A stretch of DNA of 64,000 bases from Lethocerus indicus (taxonomy: Eukaryota > Arthropoda > Insecta > Hemiptera > Belostomatidae), in assembly GCA_019843655.1 (NCBI GenBank), contig JACDQD010000004.1, positions 9,982,001 through 10,046,000 on the forward strand. The letters run 5' to 3'. This document shows positions 1-16,192 of the stretch, piece after piece. Each line of letters opens with the position of its first letter. The stretch's first letter is position 1. Under the pieces are notes generated by a model, which ran no database searches, was not told the DNA's origin, and worked only from the letters and a program-made list of their open reading frames with translations. The translations under genes were made by a program, and so were the position numbers.

Positions 1-2459
<2,459 letters not shown>

Positions 2460-2604
2460 CAAAGTAAGGATATTAATGAATTATAAATCGTTCATGCTGC
2501 AGTTGGGAGGCCAGTACGTTAATTGCAGCGAGTTTATAAATTCTACTGCCGGCGTTCGGAGGAAATCGAAAGTGCTTTGTTTCCTCATTACGTGAACGGA
2601 GCGT

Positions 2605-2606
<2 letters not shown>

Positions 2607-2670
<64 letters not shown>
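2607..2670. repeat. (TC)32 microsatellite
   Basis: Perfect TC repeat 150 bp after the compound GT/TA repeat. Confidence 0.97.
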
Positions 2671-2675
<5 letters not shown>

Positions 2676-4482
2676 CGCCGTTCGTATCGACGCAGCTAAC
2701 TCATATTTATTCTGAGACCCTTGTAATCCCATTAGTCACTATTGGCGTTAGTTCAGATGTTAAGTTTGAAGATACAGTCGTCAGGTATTATATAAAAACT
2801 TTTTGAATTTTAATAAATTCAATATAAATTGAAAAACTTCTAGAATGGCACTAAGACGAGAGAATTGTGGAGCGCCGGCATGCAGGGTATTTTGGTTCCT
2901 CAGAACAAGTACACGATGACCTACAATACCTCCGGCAAGTACTAAGTCGTCAACTGAGGGTTAGAAAATGGTATTGTCCAGAAGGTGGTTCAGCGCTCAA
3001 TACCCTTCTTCAGATGTGTGGTCTTGAGTTGTGTCAATTAACGAGCGACCATTGGGGAAAGCGATGGCGATACGACAAACAGAATGGAGTAATAAATAAA
3101 AAACATTCATGATAACCGGACTTAACCGGTAACATTTTCCTTTTTTTTTGTATTTTTGACTTCCGCGCATAAATGATTCGACTGGGGCCGCCTATTTAGC
3201 TTCGGTCAGTTTTTAACCTGCCTCTCGACAACCGTTCAGTGAAACTAAACTAGTCCCGTCTTTAGTAGGCCTGTGCGAAGCATTAACAGTGACAATTCAT
3301 ATTATAAACAAACCATAAATGGGATGCTGTGCTATAGGAAACCGAATAAATTGTTTCCACGAACTTATAACCAGCGCGAGTTGACATTTGTATTTGAGAT
3401 TAATTAAGTGCCCTGCAAGAGAATTGAACTCCAGTTCCAATGCTTATGCCTGCATAACTCTCTATTCATGACCGTAATTTTCGCTCAATTACTCCTTACT
3501 CATAACCTACTCTCATTATATAGGGGCAATTCGCCAGTAGTATTGAGTGCGTCGGCCTTATAACCGTGCTTAAATGGGAAGCAATTGTTCAGAAACCCAC
3601 TACGTAACTGAAATAAAGAAATAGAAAATATACTGTAGTATTATTTTTGTACGGTAGAAATTGTTACAAATAACGGAAAGTCGTGGAGCGCTAATACCAG
3701 AAAAAAACGATTATTTGTCGTCGTTAAGACAGCATAAAAAGATTATTAATATCACCGGTGTTGCCAATAGAGGACTCTAAGTAGGACAGACGCTCACGCA
3801 ATCTGAAAGTGATTCCTCGCATGGCTGCGAAGTGTTTGGATAATGTTCTTTCGGTATTAATGTAATAACTGGGACGGGATAATTAAGAATATTGTACAGG
3901 TATCGGAAATTCATCCTTTGGCCAGTCCTCTCACCGTGGAGTTAACCGCTTATCAATTTGCAGTATGTTACTTGACGGGTGGACATTGTCCAACTTAAGC
4001 GAGCCTTGACACACAAGATTTTTACCATCCGATTGAAACGTGAACATTTTTGGAGCCCCACTCAAGTAGTCTCCTTCATTTTATGGATATACCATTCGAT
4101 CATATTCCGCGTTATTGAGGTTTTGGGATTTTACTGATTCCGTCATAAACAATCCAGCGAGCCACTTAAATTGGCTTATCCGATTTTATTCTCTTGTAAT
4201 ACCGATGAAATGACAGAATATCGACGAGTTGGCGCAAAAAATGGACAAGATATTTTAATAGATCACGCTTGTCCATTTAACGTAGATGAATCACATTGCA
4301 AATGTGTACACACAAACACATGCTTGAGTACACACTCGTGCTATAACAGTGCTTCTAAATAAAAATAAAAATGTCATAGTTTAAATTGCTTGTGAACGCT
4401 CGTTGGATATTATTGTTATTGTGTAGCATTTGATAATTGACGATTTAATTGCGTAAAAATATATTTTCTTATTTAATGTAAT

Positions 4483-4508
4483 TTTGTACAATTATACAAT
4501 TGTACAAA
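4483..4508. repeat. Short perfect inverted repeat
   Basis: TTTGTACAAT and ATTGTACAAA are 10-bp arms around a 6-bp loop. It is AT-rich and may be chance. Confidence 0.5.
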
Positions 4509-5338
4509 TAGAACAGTCGTTCAACACCGCTGTGACGGAATTCGAGATTGAGTAAAATTATACATTTTTAGAAACATAGACCCGTTATAGTCTGTCCATA
4601 CTGTACATAATCAGGGACTGTGTTTTTCCCTTAACAAGTTAAACTGTAGCAATAAAGTGGCACTGAGAGACGGGAAGTTTCTCCCTTTCGGAAGGGGGAC
4701 TCGTCAGATGTTCAATGATGGATAATGATCGCTTATGTCGCCCGGGCAATGGCTGCGATAATGCCGTTTCCGTTGTTTTCACCGCACTCCTCGAATGTGG
4801 AGAAAGTAAATGGCCCCAACTTTGAAGATTGGATTAACACCTTTTCCTTTGCATAAAACCGGCTTTCCGTAGTAAAATTACGCCCATCTGCCACCGCTAC
4901 AGGTGGTCCCCCATTGAAAAACCAATATCCCATCAAAACTCTTAATAAATTAAAATTCCTTAATAAAGAAATATTAGAATAATCGTTATTATTACAACCG
5001 TCTAATTATTAGAACGCTTAGAAAACGTTTCTAAAATTCAAGCAGTCTGTACACTACACACTGCATACGCGAGCAAATAAGCCCCAGTTTCTGTAATGCG
5101 TTAATGTAGCATGTTCATTGAGTTTTGACTTTTTTATTCTAACTGATAGGGAAGAGATTTCTCACTCTCGCTCTCTAATGTACGCTCGCATATATTAAGC
5201 TTAATTAGCAGTTAGCAGAATATCACGGCGACTTATATAATATTTCACTTGAGTCTGCGCACGAAATTCCATCTCTACCAATCATAACCTTTGCCATAGA
5301 TTATTTGTCAAAATTAAAGTGTCGAATAACAAAGAAGT

Positions 5339-5377
5339 ACTGGGCGGCGGCCAGCCAAAACCGGTATAGGAAAAGGT
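5339..5377 (+). repeat. Possible decayed PLE hammerhead copy
   Basis: ACTGGGCGGCGGCCAGCCAA then AACCGGTATAGGAAAAGG. It has a GGC/GCC stem II candidate, the AAAACCGGT core and a GAAAAGG flank resembling the AAAAGACC of the intact copy. CTGANGA is lost. Confidence 0.35.
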
Positions 5378-8289
5378 AGATCGAAAAAAGTACCAAAAAT
5401 TTGTTCTAATCGACGTAAATTGCATTCCACTCTATTTTCCCAAAAAGAAGGATCGAAATAATATGTATTACGATGACTAGGGACATAGATGGTTGCATGA
5501 AATTGCTTTTTCTGGTATCATGCGTGCAGTTTTATGTATTTTTTAAGCTTTAAACTACCAAATAAATTAAATCATTTGAAAATGTCTTGTCAATTTGTGA
5601 CAGAAATAAAACTATATTTTGTTTGTAATCGTAGTTAATGGTTGGTATCACTGGCTAATTGTTATGCAATAAGTCTTAAGGTTTGAGTTGTATGATTATA
5701 CATTTTATATAGGTTACGAGCATAAATCCCACAATTTCTTCCCTGTCATTTTATTCAAAGTGTATACAACTTCAGAAAGGTACTTGGGCTTGTGTGACTC
5801 GGAGAGAACAATTGGGAATGATAGCTAGTAGAAACGACGAGAGAGCTCCTTATTCACAATGCCCTCTTGTCATTACTCTAACTGATATAATTTTCCATCA
5901 GACCCTCTTATCTAGAATGTCGGACAATAATAATGTACCGGAGGTTGGGAGACTTGAGTTCCTGCTATTATACGCATTTTCACAGAATGAAAGTCGATTC
6001 CGAGCGTTTGTAAAAGTAAACTCACGACTCTTCCGGCAGAGGTGAGTTTGCACCCTGTTTCATCAATTTCATCCCCCCATGCCACTAGTGCCGAATTTTT
6101 AACTACATATATTAGGCTACTATAAACATATTGCTTTATCACTAATCTCATTAAAAAGCAATTACATATTTATGAATTACCTACAAATGTATATACACTT
6201 TTTGAAATATCTTTTCAAAGTGCCGTTTCGTGTAAAATATTGATAAAGTTTGTCTTACTGGGGTAATAAAAAAATTTATATATTCTATAAATAATGTATT
6301 TTACTTCAGTAAATTCTCTTTCCCATCTATCTATATGTCATTACTAGAGCCCGATTATTCGGTACCGTCTCGACCAATAATCGTGACCTGGTCCCGAGAC
6401 GGGAATGCGTAATGAAACATTCATGATGAAACACTTTCACGAGGAAATGTCCCCCGTAGGCCGTGAACTACCGGGGCCGCTTTCGCCTCCTGAATTCTAT
6501 CATAACATAGATTAGTTTTGAAATTACAATTCACTCTAGCTCGAAAACGAATACCCAAATATATGGGGGTCGGTGAACTCGATTCACTTCACCTTTGTGC
6601 CGCCTAAACATGTAGCATGACGCTTATCGCTAGACCCGCCGATACTCCGCAATACTGCTTCCGTCCCATATGACCGTTGTAATATCCGCCATTAAATGTA
6701 ATTTAGGAACGATAAACAAACAATGGGACAAGAAGAGAACAACTGCAATCAAAAGTATCCGACATTTGTAATTCTTTCATCCTTCGCAAGGACGCTTTGT
6801 TCATTGCCTGAAATATTTCCACATTTTTTTAAAATTATTTTTCAGAAAACAGGGATAGTTTCGCGATGTTTGATTGCACAACGGTCAATAATTCGTTGAA
6901 ATCTTGGTGCAGTTGTCGTGATTAAGAGAACTGAACAAAAATGGTTACTGTACCTTTTACTAATTTACCTTGATCTCAAATGCCTTCAATGATTGCCAGC
7001 CAATTTACGCAATAAGCTTACCTGCGTTGAAATGTACCAAGTAAAAGGTTGATAAACAGTCAATAATTTTTCAAAGCAAAAAAATTATTGGTGTGATAAT
7101 TATAACGCAACTTTTAGGAATTCTTGTATTATTTTTTTGGTATTGGTATCAATTATCGTTAAATGTCGAGAATGGTAAAACAGCAGATAAAAAAGGAAAG
7201 GGTGGTGTATTTAATTGTTTTGTTCCTTTATTGGTGGATGAAATAATAATTATTTATTATAGTAAATCATTATTAATTTTGTTACCTATATTTATGGCAA
7301 TTGATTATTCTGTGCTTGCTTTTTACGTTATGAATTATTTGAAATGAAAACAGACTGTGCCCGGCTGGGAAACAGGAACCAAATACATGTTCTATTCCGG
7401 AGTAAGTTTACGAACATCTAATACTGTTGAAAGAGGAACTGGTTGTTTGAACTGTCCGTTAGCGATCCTCTGCTCAATGTCAGAGTGAATTGGGTAAACC
7501 GGTGAAACGAAACGGTCTTATTTCAACAGGTATGAAAACATGACCCGGTAGCGGACTTTGTTGCGTAACTTGTTAAATATACTTCAAGGCCGCTCATATG
7601 TGGGCCATGGCAAGTATCGTTTTGAAGTAGTTTTGGTTAATTTACTAAATAGCTTTTTAAATAGCAGTTAAATTAAGGAAATTATGTATATACACCAGGC
7701 AATTTTAATGATACAGATGGAGGATATATTGTACGCTAAATCGATAGATAGAATACACTCTAATAGTGAAGTACATAAGTCTTAAGTAGCGCGCATATCG
7801 ACGTTATCAAAATTGCGCGTTATAAATAAAGTGTAAAAAAAGTTCTAAGTAGGCCCTAAATGTGGTGTATATTGTGGTACGCTACCAGTAAGTGAAGTAT
7901 CGGTGATGTAAGAACCATTTTGCGAAACCTCAATCATGTCGTTGTCTCTTTTTCATAATTCTACTCTCCACTAGCTCCTTGTACTCAATACACGCACTAA
8001 CTGTTTTACTATCGCCTCTAGAAAGGTTAAAATACTTTTTATCCCACTCAATTGCACAACATATAAACGTTTTTTTCGAAGCTCTGAAAGCATTAATTGA
8101 ACACTGCAAAAAATTATTTCAGCCCGTAACAAACTATATTTACATGTTTAAGACTGATATCTGTTAAGAATCCTGGGTTTACTTGGATCAAAAATAATAA
8201 ATTGGGGAGTTTTATCTACATGAATTAATTAAATTCAGAATATTCTCCTAGCCTCTTTCTACTTCTGTGTTTCAATCCCATGTTACTAG

Positions 8290-8290
<1 letters not shown>

Positions 8291-8345
<55 letters not shown>
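8291..8345. repeat. (TA)n microsatellite
   Basis: Uninterrupted TA repeat. Confidence 0.96.
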
Positions 8346-8349
<4 letters not shown>

Positions 8350-9280
8350 TCGATTTGTCATCGAAAGTATACTAGATAATTAATAAATGGGGTTAAGAGT
8401 GAATGCGGTTTTACATATTAATATACACCCGAAAATGCATTTCAATCAGGACCAGGCGGCGTATGAAGAGATGATCGCAAGAGTGAATCATGATATTACT
8501 GGACTAGACTATAGTGCAGACAAATTTAAAGCACTTACTATTACTGCTATATTAATGGCAATGAAACGCCTAATTGCATCTCGGCGGTGCCGCAAAACCG
8601 GTCTACTGACAGATCGAAGATAAACAGGTCTTTAACAAGTGGTGGTGTATCAAATGGTCGCTATCCCGCCCCTCTGTACTTGCACCGAAAATCAAGTTGT
8701 AAACCTACACACCGTCTTAGAATGAAAAGGTGATTATTGATTTTGTTATTCTCAGTTATGCGTCTTTAAGAGTCGGCGTAGTCTTACTGAACTAGTGGCC
8801 AACAGTAGTGGGGAAAAATCTGGGTCAAAATATTAAAGATCGTTACTTTGTAGCGATTGATACTTACTTGGGCCTGTTTTATTCCTATGTAGTCTATGAA
8901 TAAGTATAGTTTCAGAATTTTAGTCCATCGCTTATATGTTTCAAGCGGTATTTAAATTTAAATGTTCATACTAAAGCTGCATTTAAATGAAATTTGAATT
9001 GCCTGTGCATTTTTTTAGATTCATATAGTTGCCGTAACAATTTAATTGTTTAATTAATTGATTTAAATTGTTTTGGTATTGGTAAATATTGTCATGACTA
9101 CCGTAGTAGTTCCATAACAATGTCCAGTAATCAGTCCAGTGATATGAATACCTATTATAAATGCTGCTAATGAATGCAGCATAATTAATGTGCTGTAATG
9201 AATCTAAGATACCTGTTTAGGAACCTGCCAATGTTTGGAATAGCATCATCCATGCAATCTCCAGTCTCCCACCCGTTGAT

Positions 9281-9400
9281 TTGGTTCTATGCCAGAACAA
9301 TTTCGTTTTATACCCATCGTCAGCAGCACTATAATTTTCTAACCAAATGCTACTGACGATGGTTGGGGTCAAAACCGATCCAAAATAGGACTAAATCAGT
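9281..9400. repeat. Inverted pair of decayed PLE hammerheads
   Basis: The plus strand at 9353-9380 has an intact CTGACGA core followed by TGG and AAAACCGATC. The minus strand at 9323-9301 has CTGACGATGGG and GAAAT. The two arms align over about 50 nt, including the downstream TAGGACTAAATCA / TAGAACCAAATCA, so this is an inverted repeat of two ribozyme-bearing tails. Confidence 0.55.
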
Positions 9401-10385
9401 GTCTGGGAGACGAGATCGGTAGGTGCAGATATATATTAGTCTCGTGGGAATTTGAGCAACGAATTATATCTCACCATTGTAGATATTTTCAACTTGTTAC
9501 CATGGCAGAATTTTGTTTCTAGTAGGCCGATTCACTGTCGCCATAACAACGATAAGCGGGTAAACCAACTGTTCTATGGAAATATAGCTTTCTTGGTTTC
9601 ATACAAAATGGTAGTACAGCTAGTGATAGTAGTTGCCGTTAGTTTCATTAATACTCTTTCACTAATGCCTAAATTACAGCGTCAGTAACACCGAAGTAAT
9701 ACTATAAAGAGCTATTGAGTAAAACCGAAAGCATACTAAATTATATAGGATTTGCCGTTCTACTCGGTACCTTATTCGTTTTCGGAAGATCTTGTCGTGG
9801 TAGAGGAATCACGGTTGGATGACATGGCTGTCAGTGTGGGACACTAAAAGACAACACACTGGGTAAACAGAACAGAAAACAGTTAAGTGTGAAGAAGTAA
9901 GCTTCAAGGTGGAGGGGCGGACCACGACTGAGCGGCTCAGCCATAGCCGCCTCTACCTCCGCTCTAGCCCCCACCATCCCTTGCACTCCTCCTCCCACGG
10001 ACTTATAACCTTTTCAGACTAGTACACCGCAACCTTTTAAACAAATAAATTGCATTAAATTAATGTAACAATAATTTATTTACATTATATTGCTTTTGCA
10101 TTCGGAATCCACACAGATGAGTCCCGCGGCATTACATGATCCAAATCAACCACGGCTTCTATCCTAACTGGTAAATACCGCAAATGTTAATTTTCGAAGT
10201 TTTTTTTTAAAGGGCGCCAATACCTTTCGGAACAATTATTTGTCTTTATTACTTTAAAATAACACTGCCAACTTCTAAAACGTATGTAAAAGGACACGGA
10301 TTTTTGTGCTATACGGTTGGAATCATTTTAGATTTTAGGGACGGTTTTAAATTAAGATTGTTGATTGAAGAAGACACGGAAACAT

Positions 10386-10550
10386 TTTTCAACGCAAGAA
10401 CCGGGATAAAAAGTGGTTTCTCAGCCCAAAAGACGAATTAAAAAGAGGTTTTCCAACGCGAAAACCGAGATAAATATTGGTTTTGAAAGGCAAAAAATGG
10501 CTGAAAAGTGGATTTAAACGCACAAACCGTGCTGACAAGTCATTTTTAAA
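10386..10550 (+). repeat. 62-64 bp tandem repeat, about 2.6 units
   Basis: Units start at the shared ACGC of 10392, 10456 and 10518 (spacing 64 and 62 bp). Each has AACGC followed by (A/G)AACCG, then (for the full units) a GATAAA block and a purine-rich A(G)TGG end. The units are diverged, so it is old. Confidence 0.6.
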
Positions 10551-13500
10551 AACATTACCAATTTCCATTTATAATGCCACTACTGATACCACTACTTCTA
10601 ATAAATAATAGGATTTGTTTCTATGGGAAATGTGATAATATTGAAATGATATCAAATATTTAAGTGCTACCTGTTTCTTTACCTGTTCTGCAGAGTTGCA
10701 CGAAACTGAAGTGCAGGAAATGGAGATTACTAGTCTGTAAGAAACTCACACCGAATTACTTAAGAGAATATTTACTGAGTATTAAGTGAATGAGGTAATC
10801 GAGGGATAATTAAATGACGTTTTTAGCAATCATATATAGATAAAGGTCTGAAACCGGACAAATGTTCTAATACCGTTGACGTTCAGTATGCGTGACCTGG
10901 GAACCACGCCAATCTCTGAGCATCACCAATAGCATTCCGTCAGTAATTATGGGTTTGGTTTAAGTCCATTCTTGAGTTTTACAGTCGCCAATGGAGAGCG
11001 GACTTTTAAAACTGAGAACATACTGTGGCCAGGCCAGCAGCTATTCCGTGTAGCACGTGTGGTCGAGTGGTATTTCTAAAGTTAAACCCCTTATTACGGA
11101 CAGAGGCATTATTATGTTATTAAACTAGTTCAATGACTATGCAGTTAATAGATATTTAGTAGCTTAATGTATTAAGTCCACGAGGTTAGAAGTTATCTAT
11201 TCCCCTAATACACGAGTGACATAAGTTCATGTTGTAACAATATTTCGTAATGAGAGGAAGCAAAAAAGATGTAGAGCGCGAATGCTGTTGGACAGCAATT
11301 TATACGTGTCGTTTATCGCATTTTAATACCAAATAAATTGGTATTTTAAATTGAACAGTCGTACGTTAATTGCAGGCATTTGGATCTGTGTCAAGGGCTT
11401 ACAGCGCTTATTTGATAGCAGCAATTGAAATTTCCTTTCTATGATAGTTTCTCAACACTTATATGGGCCAGGTGGATAAATTTTCCCCAGATTTGGCGCG
11501 TTGGCGTTTTCATGCCGCTCGGTTCGTGGGTATCTAGAATTGATATAAATCCTAAATGTTTAATATTAACACTTCAATTTCCCAAAACTAATATTAAAGG
11601 TCATCTTATATAATGATTTAAACGCGGGCCGGATGTTCAAAATAAAAATGACTCAGTCACTAACCTGAATGGAATTAAAATGTCGCGGAGAAGTGAAATT
11701 TTCCCCTTTTACAATAGAGTAAAGAGGCCCCGCCGACCATACTACATATTCAATAGTGCGATTCACTCTTCCTTGCATAAATGAAAGTGACTCAAAGTTT
11801 TGTCAATTCAAATCATGCCGTCCATCCTAATACTCCCGTCGCGGACACGAAATTCGGTTGGGATTTTCGCTTGCAAAATGTTTAAAGCTTTACATTATGC
11901 AATGTTTATAGCTGTACAGTACGTCAGTACAGGGGACACCTGTCGTCGCTTGATGACGCTGCGTGTATCATCAACCTTTAGACTTTCGAGCTGAACCCGT
12001 TATCACACTAGGAAGATAACAACGGAGATAATTACGAATATAATCAGTTACCAAAAAAAAATGTTGTATGTTTATTTATCTATTAATTAAGACAAAGTAA
12101 CGTCTTCAATGTTCATAACATTTATTTAGGGAAATGCACTTCGCAACGTATAGACTAGCGAATGGAGATAGAAGATCGCAAGAATAGATTATATTCCAAA
12201 CATTTTATATTCAAAAATTTTCCCCACCGTTTTCTGTATATATAATCTGAGACGTGTGTGAATCATAAATTATTTCATAAGGGTACAAGTGAAAGAAACG
12301 CTTAGAAGTTGATAAATTGAAATGGTAAAGTGAAATCAAATTGACCTCCATTATTAGACGTACGATATTTACATGGATTTGCAACATAAAAATGTCGTTA
12401 TGCAACCTGCACTATGAAATCTTTTACCTTTGATTAATGCCACGTCCGACAGTTATTCATCGTCGACGATTTCTACTAGTGGAGACCGACCTAATGAGGT
12501 GACGTAACAGAGATACGTATATGTGTTCAACGAAATTCATTTCACACTTCCATGAACTTTGTCTAAATTATTTTCTGCCCAAGAAATGTAAAAAGGACGT
12601 ATTCATCTTTCCAGCATTTACAAATACGGTTTCCTTCGTCAATAACGGTTTAGAGACTAGCATTTTACGACTCTTTCCTTCATCCTGGCGTTTGGTTTGT
12701 ACGATAGAGAAACGGTGGTTTACTTTCCAGATATTTTTTCTGAAAATTACAGCCGCCAATTTATCTTCCGCAGGTTTTCGAATCTAATCACAGGCCGTCA
12801 CTTTTGGCCTGGATCGCGCGACAAACGAGTCTATAAGTGGCTTATGGCTCTTTCAACACCGTTCACTCTTTCATTTTTCTTTTTCGTCCACGCTTTTCAC
12901 GTACATTCTGACACCTTGTTTGACGTCAAAAAAGAAAACCCAAACCTAGAAAAAGTTGAAACCAAATAATAAGCTCTAGAGGTGGGGTCTTGGAAGTATT
13001 TGCTTCAACGTGAAATGAAGTAGGCAATTAAGAAACGTATAGTGCAGGCAAAAAACATTTCATTGAACGATGCATTATTTTTCACGTTTACATTCCTGTT
13101 TCGATTCTGGTTTTGTAAAACTATTTTGTTATTCCTCGGGATTTTAAGAATTAGAATATAAAATTTGATTAGACCGCAAAACATAGCATGCTTGAAAATC
13201 GTATTTAAATTATTTTACAATGACAATTAAACAGTTTAGTCTGCCTCGTTACTCTGATTAATTGTAAATAAACACAAATATAATGAACAATCCTAATGTG
13301 CTTTAATTACTACTCGCTAATTGCTTAATTTTAAATAAATAAGAGTATGTTGTTTGCTGATGGACAAATAAGTGTAGAGCAAGGTCGATGCGATGTGATG
13401 TACCGATAAAGCGACTTATCACCTCAAAAATAATCGATAAAAGGGATATTATTTTTCATTTTGTTGTTCAAATAAACGACTATCCGTTAATTTGGATTGA

Positions 13501-16160
13501 ATGAGAGGCCAAATGATCGGCCGAACTGTGATTTTAATTATCGGTACGGCCACGTATATGCTGAACTACGAAGTTGGAGTACGCGTACATTTTTTAACGT
13601 GCATTACGGAAATTAAATTGTCGTACCACCCATGTAACTACTACCATGTAACAACCCATTTAATATTAACGTACAACATACGGGATTTGATTTAACAAGC
13701 GAACTAACTAGAGTAAATACGTACTTCATTTAGCAGCAGCGAATAAGACAAACTATTATTAAAATATGATTACGAACACTCAGCTCGAAGGATTCACAAA
13801 GCCCTTAATAACTTGGGCACTTTTCCTTTATCTACTATCCAGTTATATTTTCCTCATTTTTCTATGAATATTTTCTCTGATCGCGAATAATACCATGATT
13901 TTTCAATACCTGTTGCGGAATTGACTTTGTTAGATGTTACAACTGCAAGTGTAAATATGAACAAACGTAAGAGGAAGTATAAAAGTAAAAATTACAAAAA
14001 ATATAAACAAGGATGACGTACTACATAAAATTACGTAGTGGGGTAAAGGTCAATAAACACTTCACGAATGCAAACATAACTAGCTGGCAGATAAGGAAAA
14101 AGTGCTTCTCCCTGAACTGGTCAAAATTCCTTCGAACGCGGACTGTAAATTATTAGAACGTTAATTTCCAGCTGTATCAATAACTACAGAACAAAAATTC
14201 GAATTTCTCTTGCTGCGAATAAGGGAAAGGAGCACCAAAAAGTGAGCATTTAAGATTGGAGGAAGTGTTGAAGAGAGAAGGAGAGAGAGAGAGATGGGAG
14301 GGACTGAAAGTGAAACCAGAGCCCGTCCTTGATTGAGGCCGGACAGAGTGCCCTCGTCTACTCGGCAACCCTGTTACAGTTTTTTTACCACTCATGTACT
14401 AGTTTAAACATGCCCAGAGAGGGGGGGGGGTGAATGCGGTTAAAAGGTAAATGATCATATTGGCCCCTCAAGTATTATTATCGCTGTATTGCTCTGCGGT
14501 AGAGGAACTTACCTTGGCCCACGTGGCCCATCGAGTGCCAATATTTTCCTCAATTCTGTTCACCTCTACAGTAGGTGGCATAGTGAAAGCTGATCGGATG
14601 AGGTTCATGCGCCACAACGTAGGTTTAAATTGTACATAAAAATGCCAATCGTGCGTCATTGCTTCAATACTTTGGTCCTCAAAATGCCAAGAAGCATAAA
14701 TCCATAAACCTAATAACAACAAATGAAAATATATGCGAATCAGTCGAGAACCACATATGATACAGACAGAAATCGGCAGTGTAGGATGCCTAATCTGCGA
14801 TAGGCATGTGTAAGGGCCTAATTGGATGCGGGCCGCTTTAAGTAGGAATCATTTAAATGGTCGGTTGTAAGACGCTCAAGTCGGAAAACGTTGTACTTAG
14901 AGTGCTCCAGTTGTATTACAATGTCCAAATGACCAAATACTCTACACAGGGATGAGTAGCTCTGCTATAAGGCTCTGAGGCGGAATTACTAAAACCAGTT
15001 TTAGTAATAAAACCAAAGGGGGAAACGTCAGTCCCAAGAGGCCGGCAAGCGGGGACCAATTGCATAATTTATTTCTGGAAAGAGACTCCTGACACAATGT
15101 TACGATATGCACGCGTCCGCTTCGATAGTTGGCCAACTTCAAAGAAAATATCCCGCTTTCGACCCGGATGAGCCATAATTTAGTGGAACTTGGGATGTAA
15201 CCGTTACCTAACGGATGTCCGCTTTTGTCATCTCCACTCTAATCCTTAACTACACTTTTACTATTAACTTCATGATATGATTCATGATATTTATTTAATG
15301 CACACTCATGTTGTCACCGCCATGCACCTAGTAACAACAGTGCTATCAAACAGCTATGAAACAAAAAGCGAATTTTAAGCGCTTAAAAGATCCTTCGATT
15401 GACTTGTAACACCTCTATTATTGTTCAGTATTGTTTTTGTTTTTTTTAATGGGAGCCGACCGTGCCAAGCTGTAGCAAAACAGTTTGGCGGAATTGGCCG
15501 CGTTGAACCCGTTCTAGATACCGTTGGATCGGGGACTGGATGACATAATCGGTTAAAGAGGCGGTTAAACTGGCCCTAGGTGAAAGTGGCGAGAAATATG
15601 GGCCGTCAGTTGAGTGTGGTCTTGCGGAGGCCCCGCCGTCCCACCTGAGGGTATGGTGGGCGTACCTTTATACCGGCGAATGACGATTTACCACCGGCCC
15701 GACCTGTGATCACGACAATACCCTTTTCAACTCCTTGGTGATGCATCCCGGAATTTTAGATTTGTGTTAAAACCGATTTTCAAAATGCCTACCTTACATT
15801 CAATAAATCTAATTTTCCCTTTCAGTTCTTTATCTCGTAGGCATTATTAAATGAATTTAATATCTTTTAATCTATCCTTTATTATTAAACTTCTTGCGCT
15901 ATATAGTTGTGCGATCGATACGCCCAGTGAGGCATAAATAATATGTCGTTTTCCGGGTTGATTTCATAACGTCGCAGGCATTATTTAATAAATATGATAC
16001 AATTGAAACATAAATAGTTGAAATTTAATTTTATATGTATTTACAGGTATACATCTCTTTCTATTAAGTATTAAGTATTAGTATGGCCAGATTATGCGAT
16101 ATTTTTAATGCCAAAATTAAACAAGAACGGTAGGAGTCCCCCTCGTTTCAGTGGCCTGAA

Positions 16161-16192
16161 ACTGTACCCGTTTCGGATCTTCGCCATCGTCG
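16161..16192 (-). repeat. Decayed PLE hammerhead copy
   Basis: The minus strand reads CGACGATGGCGAAGATCCGA, then AACGGGTACAGT. It keeps GACGATGGCG, GAAAC and the spacing of the family; stem II and stem III are partly mutated. Confidence 0.45.

Noticed and set aside
7093..7347. 84-codon ORF with hydrophobic stretches
   Set aside because: The composition follows from AT-rich DNA (Ile, Leu, Tyr), with no homologue recognised.
8387..8623. 78-codon ORF ending at a ribozyme-like half motif
   Set aside because: It does not resemble any PLE protein; the overlap with the motif is probably coincidence.
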